A stretch of 64,000 nucleotides of DNA from JAUYQR01 sp050632395 (GCF_050632395.1 NZ_CP192600.1:2170001-2234000), one strand, 5' to 3'. Counted from the first letter of the stretch, positions 16,561-26,040 are shown. Notes: a model not told the origin generated them from the sequence alone. Numbers and translations are program-made.

Positions 16561-19500
16561 TCATTCCGCCGCGATCCCTTCCAACCGGTCTTCCAGTTCA
16601 TCCGCAGCCGCCTGGAGCGCGGCCAAGGTCTCTGCATCCGGCTGCCAGTATTGCCGGTCCGACGCTTCCAGAAGCCGCCCGGCCATGCGGCTGGAGGCTT
16701 CGGGGTTCAACTCGGCCAGACGGCGGCGCATCGCCTCGTCCAGCACGAAGGTTTCCGACAGGCGCTGGTAGACCCAAGGGTCGACATGGCCGGTGGTGGC
16801 CGACCAGCCCATCGTGTTCGTGACATGCGCCTCGATCAGCCGCACGCCTTCGGCACCGTGGCGCAAGAGGCCCTCGTAGAACTTCGGGTTCAACGTGCGC
16901 GACCGGCTTTCGAGGGCAATCTGGTCCTTCAGCGTGCGGACCTGCCCGCCACCGCGGGTCTGGTCGCCGATGTAGACGGGCGTATCCTCGCCGCCGCGCG
17001 CGCGTTTCACCGCGCGGGCGATGCCGCCGAGGGTGTCGAAGTAATGGTCGACCGAGGTGACACCAAGTTCGACGGATTCGAGGTTCTGGTAGGCCAGATC
17101 CACGTCCTTGAGGGCCTTTTGCAGCAGGGCCGCGTTCTTCACCGACTTGCCGGTGCGGCCATAGGCGAAGGACTTGCGCGCCTCGTAGGCGTCTGCGAGC
17201 TCGTCCTCCTGCCCGAAGGCGGAGGAGCCGACGAGGGTGTTGACGTTAGACCCATACGCACCTTCGGCGTTGGAGAAGACGCGGAGTGCGGCGGTCTCAA
17301 TATCGACGCCCATCTCCTCGGCATAGGCCAGCGAATGGGCGCGGATGAAGTTCTGTGCCAGCGGTTCATCGGCGGTGGCGGCCTTCCAGGCGGCCTCGGC
17401 CAGCATCCGGGTCTGCAAGGGCAGAAGGTCTCGGAAGATACCCGACAGGGTCATCACCACGTCGATGCGCGGGCGGCCGAGTTCAGAGAGCGGGATGAGG
17501 TCGGCACCCGACAGGCGGCCGTAATGGTCGAACCGGGGCTTTGCGCCGATCAGCGCGAGGGCCTGGGCTATCGGGCCACCGTCGGACTTGATGTTGTCGG
17601 ACCCCCACAGGACCAGCGCCACGGTGCGCGGCAGGCGGTCGTGCGCATCAAGCAGGCGTTGGGCCTGCGCGGCACCGTCCTGCATTGCAAAGGCGGTGGG
17701 CATCCGGAACGGGTCGAACGCGTGGATGTTGCGGCCCGTGGGCAGGATTTCCGGCGCGCGGATCAGGTCGCCGCCTGGGACCGGGGCGATGAAGCGGGCG
17801 GAGAGGGCGCGGAGGAGGCCCGAGATTTCGTCATCCTGCTGCAGAAGCGTGTCGGCGCGGGCGCGGTCGGCATCCTCGGGCATCAGGGCGATCATCTCGG
17901 CCCGGGCTTCAGCGCTCATCTTGCAGCCGACGACGTGGAGGCCATCGGTGATGAGGGCGCCTTCGGTTTCCAGAAGCTTGATCCATAGCTGGTCGGGGTT
18001 GCCCACCAGATCGACGGCCTTGGCCTGATCGGCCATCAGCGTTTCCAGATCGGCGCGTTCGGCGGCGTCGGGCGAAGTCGCGCGCCAGCGGGTGAGCGTG
18101 TCCTTCAACTCCGTCAGGCCCTTGTAAAGGCCGGCGCGGGCGAGGGGCGGGGTCAGGTGCGTCACGGTGACGGCGTTCGACCGGCGCTTGGCGAGGGTCG
18201 CCTCGGAGGGGTTGTTCGCGGCGTAAAGGTAGACGTTGGGCAGGTTGCCGATCAGCCGGTCGGGCCAGCAGTCGCCGGAAACGCCTGCCTGCTTGCCGGG
18301 CATGAACTCCAATGCACCGTGCATCCCGAAGTGGAGAAGCACGTCAGCGCCGAAATCCTCGCGCAGCCAGCGGTAGAAGGTGGTGAAGGCGTGGGTCGGG
18401 GCAAAGCCGCGTTCGAACAAAAGGCGCATGGGGTCGCCTTCGTAGCCGAACACAGGCTGGAGGCCGACGAAGACGTTGCCGAACTGGTGGCCAAGGACAT
18501 AGACGCCGCGCCCGTCGGTCTGGTGGCGGCCGGGGGCGGGGCCCCATGCGGCTTCGACCTCGCGCAGCCACGGGGTTTTGGCGACTATGTCGGCGGCGGA
18601 CACGGTGGCGTGGACGTTGGCAGGCTGGCCGTAGCGGGCAGCGTTGCCCTTCAAGACCATCTCGCGCAGTGCCTCGACCGAGGCGGGCGGGGTCAGGCTG
18701 TAGCCGTCAGCGGCCATCGCATGGAGCGTATTGTAGAGGCTTTCGAAGACGCCAAGGTAGGCAGCAGTTCCGGCGGCGCCGGCGTTCGGCGGAAAGCCGT
18801 AGAGGACGATCCCGACCTTGCGGTTCTTCTGGGCCGAGCGGCGAAGCGTTGCGAGGCGCAGCGTCTTGTCGGCCAAGGCCTCGACCCGTTCGGGGCAGGC
18901 GAGCATCACGCGGGCGTCGGGGGCAGCGGTGTCGGTGCTGCCGCGACGGCCGGCGAACACGGTGGGGTTCGTCGCGCCATCAATCTCCGGCAGGGCGATC
19001 AGCATGGTGGTTTCCACCGGGCCGAGGCCACCTTCGGAGGCCTGCCACTGGTCGAGCGTCTGGAATTCAAGCGGGTGCGCGGCGATGTACGGCACGTCAA
19101 GCGCCGAGAGCGCAGCCACGGCGGCGGGGCTGTCGTTGTAGGCGGGGCCGCCGACGAGGGAAAATCCGGTCAAGGACACCAGCGCGTCGATCCGGCGGTG
19201 GAAGTAGGCGTCGATGGCGGGGCGGCCATCGAGGCCACCGGCAAAGGCGGGCAGGACGGCGATGCCACGCGCCTCGAAGGCGGCGATGACGGCGTCGTAA
19301 TGCGCGGTATCGGCGGCAAGGATGTAGCTGCGCAGCATCAACAGGCCCACGGTAGCGCGGGTGTCCTTCGGACGCGGCATGTCAGTGATGTCGGTGGTGA
19401 TGCGGCTCTTGAGGCGGGGATGGTAAAGGCCCACGTCCGGGTAATCGATGGGGGCTGCCGCCTTGACCGCCTGCCACTTGCGGTCGGCGGAATATCGGCT

Positions 19501-20097
19501 GACGAGGAAGCGGATCATCGCCTCCAGATTGTCGTCCGACCCGCCAAGCCAGTATTGCATCGACAGGAACCAGGCGCGCATGTCCTGCGCCTTGCCGGGA
19601 ATCCAGCGCAGGATCTTTGGCAGGCGGCGCAACAGCGCCATCTGCTTTTGTCCCGACGAGGCCGAAGGCTCTTTCGGGCCGCGCATCTTTTTCAGGAAGG
19701 CCATCGCGCCCGAGGCGGGCTTGGACATATCCAGATCGCCCATCCGCGTCAGCTTGACGATCTGCGGATCGGCAATGACGCCGACAAAGGCATCAAGCCC
19801 GTCACGCACGGCATGCAGGTCGGGCAGGATCGCGGTGATATGCTCTTCGATGAAAAGAAGGTTCGCCACGATGATGTTGGCGCTGGCGATGGCAGCCTTG
19901 GCACGGGCCAGCGCGGCAGGGTTTTCGGCCCATTCGGCGGCAGCGTGGACGGAAACCTCTATACCGGGGAAATCGCGCGCAAGACGCGGCGCGATGCGCG
20001 CGGCGGGACCGGCGGCATGGGCGTCGAGCGTGATGATGACGAAGCGGTAGCCCGTCTTGCCCTTCACCTCTGCCTGATGCGACCGGTCATCGCGCAT
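16561..20097 (-). CDS. bchH: Magnesium chelatase porphyrin-binding subunit BchH
   Basis: 1178 aa, the normal size of the H subunit, which binds protoporphyrin IX and Mg2+ and is driven by the BchI/BchD AAA+ motor. It starts MRDDRSHQAEV, then GYRFVIITLDAHAAGPAARI. Family segments include LLHFGMHGALEFMPGKQAG, YLYAANNPSEATLAKRRS and the C-terminal LLEASDRQYWQPD. Start ATG 20097 overlaps the end of bchB by 11 bp and has AAAGGCAC upstream. It is the largest gene of the window, with an intact frame throughout. Confidence 0.97.
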   Translation of the reverse strand: MRDDRSHQAEVKGKTGYRFVIITLDAHAAGPAARIAPRLARDFPGIEVSVHAAAEWAENPAALARAKAAIASANIIVANLLFIEEHITAILPDLHAVRDGLDAFVGVIADPQIVKLTRMGDLDMSKPASGAMAFLKKMRGPKEPSASSGQKQMALLRRLPKILRWIPGKAQDMRAWFLSMQYWLGGSDDNLEAMIRFLVSRYSADRKWQAVKAAAPIDYPDVGLYHPRLKSRITTDITDMPRPKDTRATVGLLMLRSYILAADTAHYDAVIAAFEARGIAVLPAFAGGLDGRPAIDAYFHRRIDALVSLTGFSLVGGPAYNDSPAAVAALSALDVPYIAAHPLEFQTLDQWQASEGGLGPVETTMLIALPEIDGATNPTVFAGRRGSTDTAAPDARVMLACPERVEALADKTLRLATLRRSAQKNRKVGIVLYGFPPNAGAAGTAAYLGVFESLYNTLHAMAADGYSLTPPASVEALREMVLKGNAARYGQPANVHATVSAADIVAKTPWLREVEAAWGPAPGRHQTDGRGVYVLGHQFGNVFVGLQPVFGYEGDPMRLLFERGFAPTHAFTTFYRWLREDFGADVLLHFGMHGALEFMPGKQAGVSGDCWPDRLIGNLPNVYLYAANNPSEATLAKRRSNAVTVTHLTPPLARAGLYKGLTELKDTLTRWRATSPDAAERADLETLMADQAKAVDLVGNPDQLWIKLLETEGALITDGLHVVGCKMSAEARAEMIALMPEDADRARADTLLQQDDEISGLLRALSARFIAPVPGGDLIRAPEILPTGRNIHAFDPFRMPTAFAMQDGAAQAQRLLDAHDRLPRTVALVLWGSDNIKSDGGPIAQALALIGAKPRFDHYGRLSGADLIPLSELGRPRIDVVMTLSGIFRDLLPLQTRMLAEAAWKAATADEPLAQNFIRAHSLAYAEEMGVDIETAALRVFSNAEGAYGSNVNTLVGSSAFGQEDELADAYEARKSFAYGRTGKSVKNAALLQKALKDVDLAYQNLESVELGVTSVDHYFDTLGGIARAVKRARGGEDTPVYIGDQTRGGGQVRTLKDQIALESRSRTLNPKFYEGLLRHGAEGVRLIEAHVTNTMGWSATTGHVDPWVYQRLSETFVLDEAMRRRLAELNPEASSRMAGRLLEASDRQYWQPDAETLAALQAAADELEDRLEGIAAE

Positions 20098-21640
20098 AAT
20101 GTGCCTTTGCCTCATAGAGGGTGTCGATGCTGATTGCGGTCACACCGCGTTCGGCGGCATATTTCTCGGTGTTGCGCCGGGCTTTGCCGCGCACGAAGAA
20201 CGGGATCTTCTTCAACTCGCGCTCGGCGTCCGGCGCCCAGGTCAGATCGCCTTCGGCAACCGCCTCATTCATCTGTCCTGAAATATCCCCGCCGGAGGCT
20301 TCCACCGGCTCCGCCTCGATCCGGGTCGTCGCCTTGCCGCCGTGGTGGCTGGCGCCGGCGGCGTCGTGAAACTCGAAATCCTCGCGGAACATGGTCAGGA
20401 GGTGTTCTTCGAGGCCCATCACGAGGGGATGGATCCAGCTGTCGAAGATCACGTTCGCGCCTTCGAACCCCATCTGCGGGCTATAGCGGGCGGGGAAGTC
20501 CTGCACATGCACCGGAGCCGAGATCACGGCGCAAGGGATGCCGAGGCGCTTGCCGATGTGGCGTTCCATCTGCGTGCCAAGGATCAGTTCGGGGGCCAGA
20601 CGCTCGATCTCGGCCTCGACCTCGAGGTAGTCGTCGGTGATCAGCGCCTCCAGCCCGTGGGCCTTGGCGGCGGCGCGCATCGGGCGCGCATATTCGCGGT
20701 TGTAGCAGCCTAAACCTACGACCTCGAAGCCGATCTCGGTTGCGGCGATGCGGGCGGCGGCGATGACGTGGGTCGCGTCACCAAAGATGAAGACGCGCTT
20801 GCCGGTGAGGTAGGTGCTGTCGACCGAAGCGGACCACCACGGCAGCCGTAGCCCGGCTTCATTCACTTTCGCAGAGACGCCTGTCAAACTGCTGACTTCG
20901 TGCAGGAAATCACGCGTGGCACCGACGCCGATTGGGACCACCTTGGTGAACGGCTGGCCGCAGGTCTTTTCCAGATAGCGCGCGGCGGCTTCGCCGGTTT
21001 CGGGGTAGAGAAGCACGTTGAAGTGTGCCGCCCCCATGCGGGTGATGTCGTCTGGGGTTGCACCGAACGGGGCGCAGACGTTGACGGCGATGCCCATGAG
21101 GCCGAGGAGGCGGGTCACTTCGGTCACATCGTCGCGGTGGCGGAAACCGAGGCCGGTCGCGCCGAGGAGGTTGCAGGTGACGGCCTCAGTGCGCGGCATC
21201 GGCTTGGCCAGTGCGCGCACGATCTGAAGGAAGGTCTCGTCCGCGCCGAAGTTTTCCTTGCGCTGGTAGCTGGGCAGATCGAGCGGGATGACCGGGATCG
21301 GCAGGCCCAAGGCTTGGGCCAAACCGCCGGGATCGTCCTGGATCAGTTCGGCGGTGCAGGAGGCGCCGACGATCATCGCTTGCGGCTTGAAGCGGGCATA
21401 AGCCTCGCGCGCGGCGTCCTTGAAGAGGTTCGCGGTGTCGCCGCCCAGGTCGCGGGCCTGGAACGTGGTGTAGGTGACCGGCGGGCGGTGGTTGCGCCGT
21501 TCGATCATGGTGAAGAGAAGGTCGGCGTAGGTGTCGCCCTGCGGGGCGTGGAGGACGTAATGCAAGCCTTTCATCGCCGTGGCGACGCGCATCGCGCCGA
21601 CATGGGTGGGGCCTTCGTAGGTCCAAAGGGTGAGTTTCAT
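20087..21640 (-). CDS. bchB: Light-independent protochlorophyllide reductase B subunit
   Basis: 517 aa. It starts MKLTLWTYEGPTHVGAMRV, the exact family N-terminus; D35 is the aspartate that ligates the NB 4Fe4S cluster. It includes GASCTAELIQDDPGGLAQ, and the C-terminus has ELKKIPFFVRGKARRNTEKYA. The linker before that domain contains GGDISGQMNEAVAEGD, encoded partly by a REP-like block. The ATG overlaps the bchN stop as ATGA. Together with BchN and BchL it reduces ring D of protochlorophyllide without light. Confidence 0.97.
   Translation of the reverse strand: MKLTLWTYEGPTHVGAMRVATAMKGLHYVLHAPQGDTYADLLFTMIERRNHRPPVTYTTFQARDLGGDTANLFKDAAREAYARFKPQAMIVGASCTAELIQDDPGGLAQALGLPIPVIPLDLPSYQRKENFGADETFLQIVRALAKPMPRTEAVTCNLLGATGLGFRHRDDVTEVTRLLGLMGIAVNVCAPFGATPDDITRMGAAHFNVLLYPETGEAAARYLEKTCGQPFTKVVPIGVGATRDFLHEVSSLTGVSAKVNEAGLRLPWWSASVDSTYLTGKRVFIFGDATHVIAAARIAATEIGFEVVGLGCYNREYARPMRAAAKAHGLEALITDDYLEVEAEIERLAPELILGTQMERHIGKRLGIPCAVISAPVHVQDFPARYSPQMGFEGANVIFDSWIHPLVMGLEEHLLTMFREDFEFHDAAGASHHGGKATTRIEAEPVEASGGDISGQMNEAVAEGDLTWAPDAERELKKIPFFVRGKARRNTEKYAAERGVTAISIDTLYEAKAHYAR
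20268..20290. repeat. REP-like block inside the bchB linker
   Basis: Matches 20 of 23 positions of 16485-16507 in the bchH-bchL gap. Here it is in frame in bchB and codes for part of the variable linker (GGDISGQMNE). The flanking catalytic and C-terminal domains are unaffected. Confidence 0.6.
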
Positions 21641-22914
21641 GCCGTGGCTCCTGCGGTGAGGAGCGCCTTGCGGCGAAGGGGGCGGGCGAAGAGGGAAGCG
21701 AGGTCGCCGGCCTGTTCGTAGAAATGGACCGGGGTGAAGACAAGTTCGATGGCCCACTTGGTAGAAAGGCCTTCGGCTTCCAGGGGGTTCGCAAGGCCGA
21801 GGCCGCAGACGGTGAGGTCGGGGCGTGCGGCGCGGGCGCGGTCGAGTTGCAGATCGACGTCCTGGCCTTCGGAGATGGTCGGGCCTTCGGCCAGCATGTC
21901 GAGATCAGGGCCGACGATGCCGGTTTGCAGGTAGGGTGTGCCGACCTCGATGGCCGTCATGCCGCATTCGCGGGTGAGGAAGCGGGCGAGAGGGATTTCA
22001 AGCTGGCTGTCGGGGAAGAAGAATACCGATTTGCCGGAAAGCGTGGTCGCGGCGGCGGCGATGGCCTTCAGCGCGCGGGCGCGGGGGGCGGCGGTCACGG
22101 CCTCGAAATGGTCGCGGGGGATGCCGAATTCATCGGCCACGGCGCGAAGCCAGGCGGTCGTGCCTTCTTCGCCGAAGGGGAAGGGGGCGGGGAGGTGGCG
22201 CGCGCCGCGACGGGTGAGGGCGGCGTGGGTGTCGCCGAGGAAGGGCTGCACGAGGGCGAAGACGGTGTTGGCGCCCACGGCCGGCAGTTCGGAGTGGCGG
22301 TGTGCGGGCAGGGTGCGGGTGACGGGGATGCCGAGCGCCTTGAGAAGGCTGAGCGCCTGGTCTTCGACGACATCCGGCAGCGCGCCGACGATCAGAAGTT
22401 CGCGTGCGTCTGTGGCGGGAAGGGTGGGGACCATCGCTGCGAGGCAGGCGTCTTCGCCTTGGGTGAAGGTCGTCTCGATCCCCGAGCCGGAGTAGTTGTA
22501 GACCCGGACATGGGGGCTGTGCTGGCCGTTCAGGCGTTCGGCGGCGCGGGCGAGATCGAGCTTGATGACCTCGGACGGGCAGGAGCCGACGAGGAACAGC
22601 TGGCGGATGTCGGGGCGGCGGGCGAGGAGGCGGGCAACCTCGCGGTCAAGTTCGGTGTTGGCGTCGGCGAGACCGGCGAGGTCTTTCTCTTCGAGAATCG
22701 CGGTGCCGAAGCGGGGTTCGGCGAAGATCATCACGCCGGCGGCGGATTGCAGCAGATGCGCGCAGGTGCGGGACCCGACGACGAGGAAGAACGCATCCTG
22801 CATCTTGCGGTGAAGCCAGATGATGCCGGTCAGGCCGCAGAACACCTCGCGCTGGCCGCGCTGTTTCAGGACCGGGGTGTCGCGGCAGCCGTTGGTGGGC
22901 AGATCGAGGCTCAT
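21637..22914 (-). CDS. bchN: Light-independent protochlorophyllide reductase N subunit
   Basis: 425 aa. Cluster ligands C26 (EVFCGLTG), C51 (VGSRTCAHL) and the Cys in LVGSCPSEV are all present at the positions known for Rhodobacter BchN. The ATG at 22914 forms an ATGA overlap with bchF, and the stop overlaps the bchB ATG the same way, so bchF-N-B are translationally linked. It is the NifD-like partner of BchB that binds protochlorophyllide. Confidence 0.97.
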   Translation of the reverse strand: MSLDLPTNGCRDTPVLKQRGQREVFCGLTGIIWLHRKMQDAFFLVVGSRTCAHLLQSAAGVMIFAEPRFGTAILEEKDLAGLADANTELDREVARLLARRPDIRQLFLVGSCPSEVIKLDLARAAERLNGQHSPHVRVYNYSGSGIETTFTQGEDACLAAMVPTLPATDARELLIVGALPDVVEDQALSLLKALGIPVTRTLPAHRHSELPAVGANTVFALVQPFLGDTHAALTRRGARHLPAPFPFGEEGTTAWLRAVADEFGIPRDHFEAVTAAPRARALKAIAAAATTLSGKSVFFFPDSQLEIPLARFLTRECGMTAIEVGTPYLQTGIVGPDLDMLAEGPTISEGQDVDLQLDRARAARPDLTVCGLGLANPLEAEGLSTKWAIELVFTPVHFYEQAGDLASLFARPLRRKALLTAGATA

Positions 22915-23396
22915 GCCGCGGCCCTTTCATCAAGGCGCGCGAGGCGCAGCTTGCGGATGAACTGACCGGCGTTGACGACATAGGTGGCGTAGGCGGCAAG
23001 TGCCACGACCATCAGCTGGTGGGGCGTCATGGAGCCGGTGAAGAGCGCCCAAAGATACAATGTATGCAAGGCGATGACGGCGAAACTGAACACGTCTTCC
23101 CAGAAGAACGCGGGAGCGAACAGGTACTGGCCGAACACCACCTTTTCCCAGATCGCGCCGGTGATCATGATGACGTAGAGAAAGCCGGTCTTGACCAGGA
23201 TTGAGATGGTCGCGGCCTCGTATCCGTGGCCGGTCAGAAGGAAGCGGATGACGAGGATCAGCGACACGGCGAAGGCAGCGAACTGGGCGGGCGCGAGCAG
23301 GCCTTGCACCAGGGTCCAGCGCGTTGCATCGCGTCGGGCCCGTTCCTGCGCGGTGTAAAGCCGCTTGCGAGGGGTGCTGGTCGGGGAGCGCGTCAT
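22911..23396 (-). CDS. bchF: 2-vinyl bacteriochlorophyllide hydratase
   Basis: 161 aa membrane protein with about four helices. It starts MTRSPTSTPRKRLYTAQERARRDATRWTL-type, then LAPAQFAAFAVSLILVIRFL, with the conserved WEKVVFGQYLFAPAFFWEDVFS. It hydrates the C3 vinyl group toward the hydroxyethyl intermediate. It is the first gene of the minus-strand arm; two PpsR boxes lie 61 and 200 bp upstream. ATG 23396 fits known N-termini; the longer frame to 23456 has no support. Confidence 0.95.
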   Translation of the reverse strand: MTRSPTSTPRKRLYTAQERARRDATRWTLVQGLLAPAQFAAFAVSLILVIRFLLTGHGYEAATISILVKTGFLYVIMITGAIWEKVVFGQYLFAPAFFWEDVFSFAVIALHTLYLWALFTGSMTPHQLMVVALAAYATYVVNAGQFIRKLRLARLDERAAA

Positions 23397-23457
23397 TCGG
23401 TCGGAGGCCCTTCCTTGGGACTGCTGTGCCGGTTCAGGGTAGCCAGCGGGCGGCAAG

Positions 23458-23475
23458 TGTCAACCAAAACTTACA
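23458..23475. promoter_or_regulatory. PpsR/CrtJ box, bchF-proximal
   Basis: TGTCAACCAAAACTTACA, an exact TGT-N12-ACA palindrome, 61 bp upstream of the bchF start. Expected to be bound by PpsR (encoded at 24587) for aerobic and light repression. Confidence 0.85.
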
Positions 23476-23596
23476 ACTTGGGGCGCAGCTTTTTTGGACG
23501 GCGAGGGCCAGAATCTGGGCGAAAGCCGCAATATCAGGCGAAAATGGCGGAAATGACCCGAAGATTTGGGGGTTGTCCTTGGCGGGCTGACCAAGC

Positions 23597-23614
23597 TGTC
23601 AATTTTCTTTGACA
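23597..23614. promoter_or_regulatory. PpsR/CrtJ box, ppaA-proximal
   Basis: TGTCAATTTTCTTTGACA, exact TGT-N12-ACA with extended symmetry (TGTCAA / TTGACA), 125 bp upstream of the ppaA start. Paired with the box at 23458. Confidence 0.85.
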
Positions 23615-23739
23615 TTAACTCGGCATTGTCCGAAACTGCGGCAAACAAGCGCAGGTATCTCTGACCGATGGATGCGGGCGCTGGTGGTGCCGGGATTCCA
23701 TGTCCGGCTCTGTCACGATTGATGGGTCGGAGAGGCGAG

Positions 23740-24537
23740 ATGCGTGACAGTCAGCATGACGAGCCCAGACAGCGTGACGGCAGCAGCGTGTCACTTTTGG
23801 CCGCCGAGGCGCTTGCGCGCCTTGTCGCGCGGGATGGCAAGCCCACCGCGGCACTTAACGTGATCGTGCTGGAGCGGTTGACGCAGGCCTTTCTTGACCC
23901 AAGCACCGGCGCGCTTTCGGCGGTCTATGGCGATCTGCGCCGGCACCGCGTGACGGACGCCGATCTGGTTGATTTCTATCTGCCGCAGATTGCGCGGACG
24001 CTGGGCACGGATTGGGAGATGGACCGCATCTCGTTTGCGGCGCTGTCGATCGCGGTGGCGCGGATGCAGGCGTTCCTGCGCGAGATCAGCGCGGGCTGGG
24101 CGGGGCAGGGCGATGGCGCTGCGGCGGTCGGGTCGGTGCTGCTGATCGTGCCGCCGGGCGAGACGCACACGATGGGCCCGATGACGGTGCTGGGCCAAAT
24201 GCGTCGGCGTGGAATCTCGGTCAGCCTGAAATTCGGGCCAAGCCCCGAGGAGCTGCACCTTCTGATGCAGAACCACAATTTCGATGGTGCGATCATTTCG
24301 GTCGGCTGTCGCGAGCACCTTGAACTTTGCCGCAAGCTGGTGAAAACGCTGAAGCAAGGGTCTGGCGGCACACTTCCCGTGGCGCTTGGCGGCGCGGTCT
24401 TGTGGACACATGACAGCGCCGTTGGCGGGGCCTTGCCGCCCACCGGAGCCGACATCGCCACGAACGATCTGACGGTGGCGCTGGCCGCGTTTGGTCTTTC
24501 GTCGGCGCCTCGGGCGCTGGAACTGGAACATGGATGA
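23740..24537 (+). CDS. ppaA: Cobalamin-binding regulator PpaA/AerR
   Basis: 265 aa. An N-terminal helical region is followed by a B12-binding domain: GETHTMGP with H143 as the candidate axial ligand, then GQMRRRGISVSLKFGPSPEEL, FDGAIISVGCREHLE and a C-terminal GADIATNDLTVALAAFGL. AerR/PpaA proteins bind a light-sensitive cobalamin and act as antirepressors of PpsR/CrtJ. ATG 23740 is preceded by GGAGAGGCGAG; an upstream ATG at 23722 has no such site. It precedes ppsR in the same direction by 49 bp, as in other Rhodobacter clusters. Confidence 0.94.
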   Translation: MRDSQHDEPRQRDGSSVSLLAAEALARLVARDGKPTAALNVIVLERLTQAFLDPSTGALSAVYGDLRRHRVTDADLVDFYLPQIARTLGTDWEMDRISFAALSIAVARMQAFLREISAGWAGQGDGAAAVGSVLLIVPPGETHTMGPMTVLGQMRRRGISVSLKFGPSPEELHLLMQNHNFDGAIISVGCREHLELCRKLVKTLKQGSGGTLPVALGGAVLWTHDSAVGGALPPTGADIATNDLTVALAAFGLSSAPRALELEHG

Positions 24538-24586
24538 ACCGTTGGGATTTCTGACCCCGCGGACAGTAAGAACAGGTCGGTACTAA

Positions 24587-26002
24587 GTGACAACGGACGG
24601 TCGGCATCTGCTGAGTTCGGGTAAACTGCCCATGATGTCGCCGGATCTCATGACTGAGATCCTGGCGACGGCGTCGGATATTGCGCTATTGGTGGCACCC
24701 ACCCGGCGCGTCGTGACGGTTCTGGTGAACCCGCATCACCGTTCGTTTGGCCAGCTTGCCGATTGGGAAGGCGCACGGCTGTTCGATCTGCTGACCGAGG
24801 AAAGCCAGCGCAAGTTCGATCTGCGGGTGGCCGATATCGGCAGCAAGACGCATGGTTCGGTGGCGGTGGAGTTGAACCACGTCAGCACCGAAGCATGGGA
24901 TTTTCCGGTGCGCTATTCGATTCACCAGATCAGCAAGGACGGGTCTTTGCTGATGCTGGGCCGTGACCTGCGCCCGATTGCCGAGGTGCAGCAGCAATTG
25001 GTAGCAGCCCAACTGGCGCTGGAGCGCGATTACGAGGCGCAGCGCGAGGCGGACACGCGCTACCGCGTGCTTCTGGAGGTGTCGCGCGACCCGGTCTTGA
25101 TGGTGTCGATGTCGAGCGGGCGGATCACCGATCTGAACCCGGCGGCAGCGTTGATCCTTGGCGGCAGCCGGGTGGATTTGGTCGGATCGGCCGTCGCGCA
25201 GGAGTTTGATGGGCGCAGGCGCGGCGAGTTTCTTGAGATGCTGGCGAACAACGCGGGGTCTGAAACGGCGGCGCCGATGGAACTGACCGCGCGCCGGTCG
25301 CAGCGGCGGGTGCTGGTGACCTCGACCCTGTTCCGCGCGGCGGGCGAGCGGATCGTGCTGTGCCAGATCGACCCGGCGGAAAAGCAGGCGGCGCAGACCG
25401 ACGATCTGGCCGACAATCTGGCGCGGCTTTACCACGAGGGCGTCGACGGGATCGTTTTTGCCGACGCCGAGGGTGTGATCCGCGCGGCGAACGAGGCGTT
25501 CCTGAACCTGACCGATGCGGCCAGCATGGCTGCGGTGCGGGGCCGGTCGATTGCCGATTATCTGGCGCGCGGGGCGGTGGACCTGCGGGTACTTTTGGAC
25601 AACGTCAAGCGCACCGGGCAGTTGCGGATGTACGCGACGCGGCTGACGACGGATTATTCCGGGCAGATCGCGGTCGAAATCTCGGCCTCGTGGTTGAACG
25701 ACCGGCCGAACCCGGTGCTGGTTCTGGTGGTGCGGGACGCGAGCCGGGCGGAATCGCTGCGCCGGTCCGGCGCGGGTGTCACCGACGAGGGCACGCGGTC
25801 GATGATGGAACTGGTCGGGTCGTCGACCTTGAAGGACATCGTGGCCGAGACGACCGATGTGATTGAGAAGATGTGCATCGAGACGGCGCTGGAACTGACG
25901 CGCAACAACCGCGTCGCTGCAGCAGAAATGCTGAGCCTGTCGCGGCAATCCTTGTATGTGAAGCTGCGCAAGTACGGGCTTCTGAACAAGGACGGCGAAT
26001 AG
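24587..26002 (+). CDS. ppsR: Transcriptional repressor PpsR/CrtJ
   Basis: 471 aa. N-terminal domain, Q-linker helix (IAEVQQQLVAAQLALERDYEAQRE), two PAS domains, then a FIS-type helix-turn-helix at the C-terminus (ALELTRNNRVAAAEMLSLSRQSLYVKLRKYGL). C259 (VLCQID) and C430 (KMCIET) match the two redox cysteines of R. sphaeroides PpsR. The start is GTG 24587; later ATGs at 24632 and 24635 would remove residues aligned in homologues. The HTH reads the TGT-N12-ACA boxes listed here, and the protein represses bch and crt genes under oxygen. Confidence 0.95.
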   Translation: MTTDGRHLLSSGKLPMMSPDLMTEILATASDIALLVAPTRRVVTVLVNPHHRSFGQLADWEGARLFDLLTEESQRKFDLRVADIGSKTHGSVAVELNHVSTEAWDFPVRYSIHQISKDGSLLMLGRDLRPIAEVQQQLVAAQLALERDYEAQREADTRYRVLLEVSRDPVLMVSMSSGRITDLNPAAALILGGSRVDLVGSAVAQEFDGRRRGEFLEMLANNAGSETAAPMELTARRSQRRVLVTSTLFRAAGERIVLCQIDPAEKQAAQTDDLADNLARLYHEGVDGIVFADAEGVIRAANEAFLNLTDAASMAAVRGRSIADYLARGAVDLRVLLDNVKRTGQLRMYATRLTTDYSGQIAVEISASWLNDRPNPVLVLVVRDASRAESLRRSGAGVTDEGTRSMMELVGSSTLKDIVAETTDVIEKMCIETALELTRNNRVAAAEMLSLSRQSLYVKLRKYGLLNKDGE

Positions 26003-26007
26003 GCCGT

Positions 26008-26021
26008 TTGACGCAGATCAA
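26008..26021. promoter_or_regulatory. FnrL-type box before bchE
   Basis: TTGACGCAGATCAA, fitting TTGAY-N4-RTCAA for FNR/FnrL, ending 51 bp before the bchE ATG. It fits anaerobic activation of the oxygen-sensitive cyclase and is the only such box I found in the window's control regions. Confidence 0.75.
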
Positions 26022-26040
26022 GTAAAGCTGACAGTCGGTG

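Larger units (their letters stand above)
23397..23739. other. Divergent bchF / ppaA control region
   Basis: 343 bp without a supported gene. It holds two exact TGT-N12-ACA boxes (23458-23475 and 23597-23614; 139 bp apart) and lower-GC stretches between them, where promoters for both directions would be expected. No FNR-type box is visible. Confidence 0.8.

Noticed and set aside
15534..20133. Long plus-strand ORFs opposite bchL and bchH (429, 445 and 658 aa)
   Set aside because: Antisense shadows created by codon bias; no domain signatures, and full-length conserved genes occupy the other strand.
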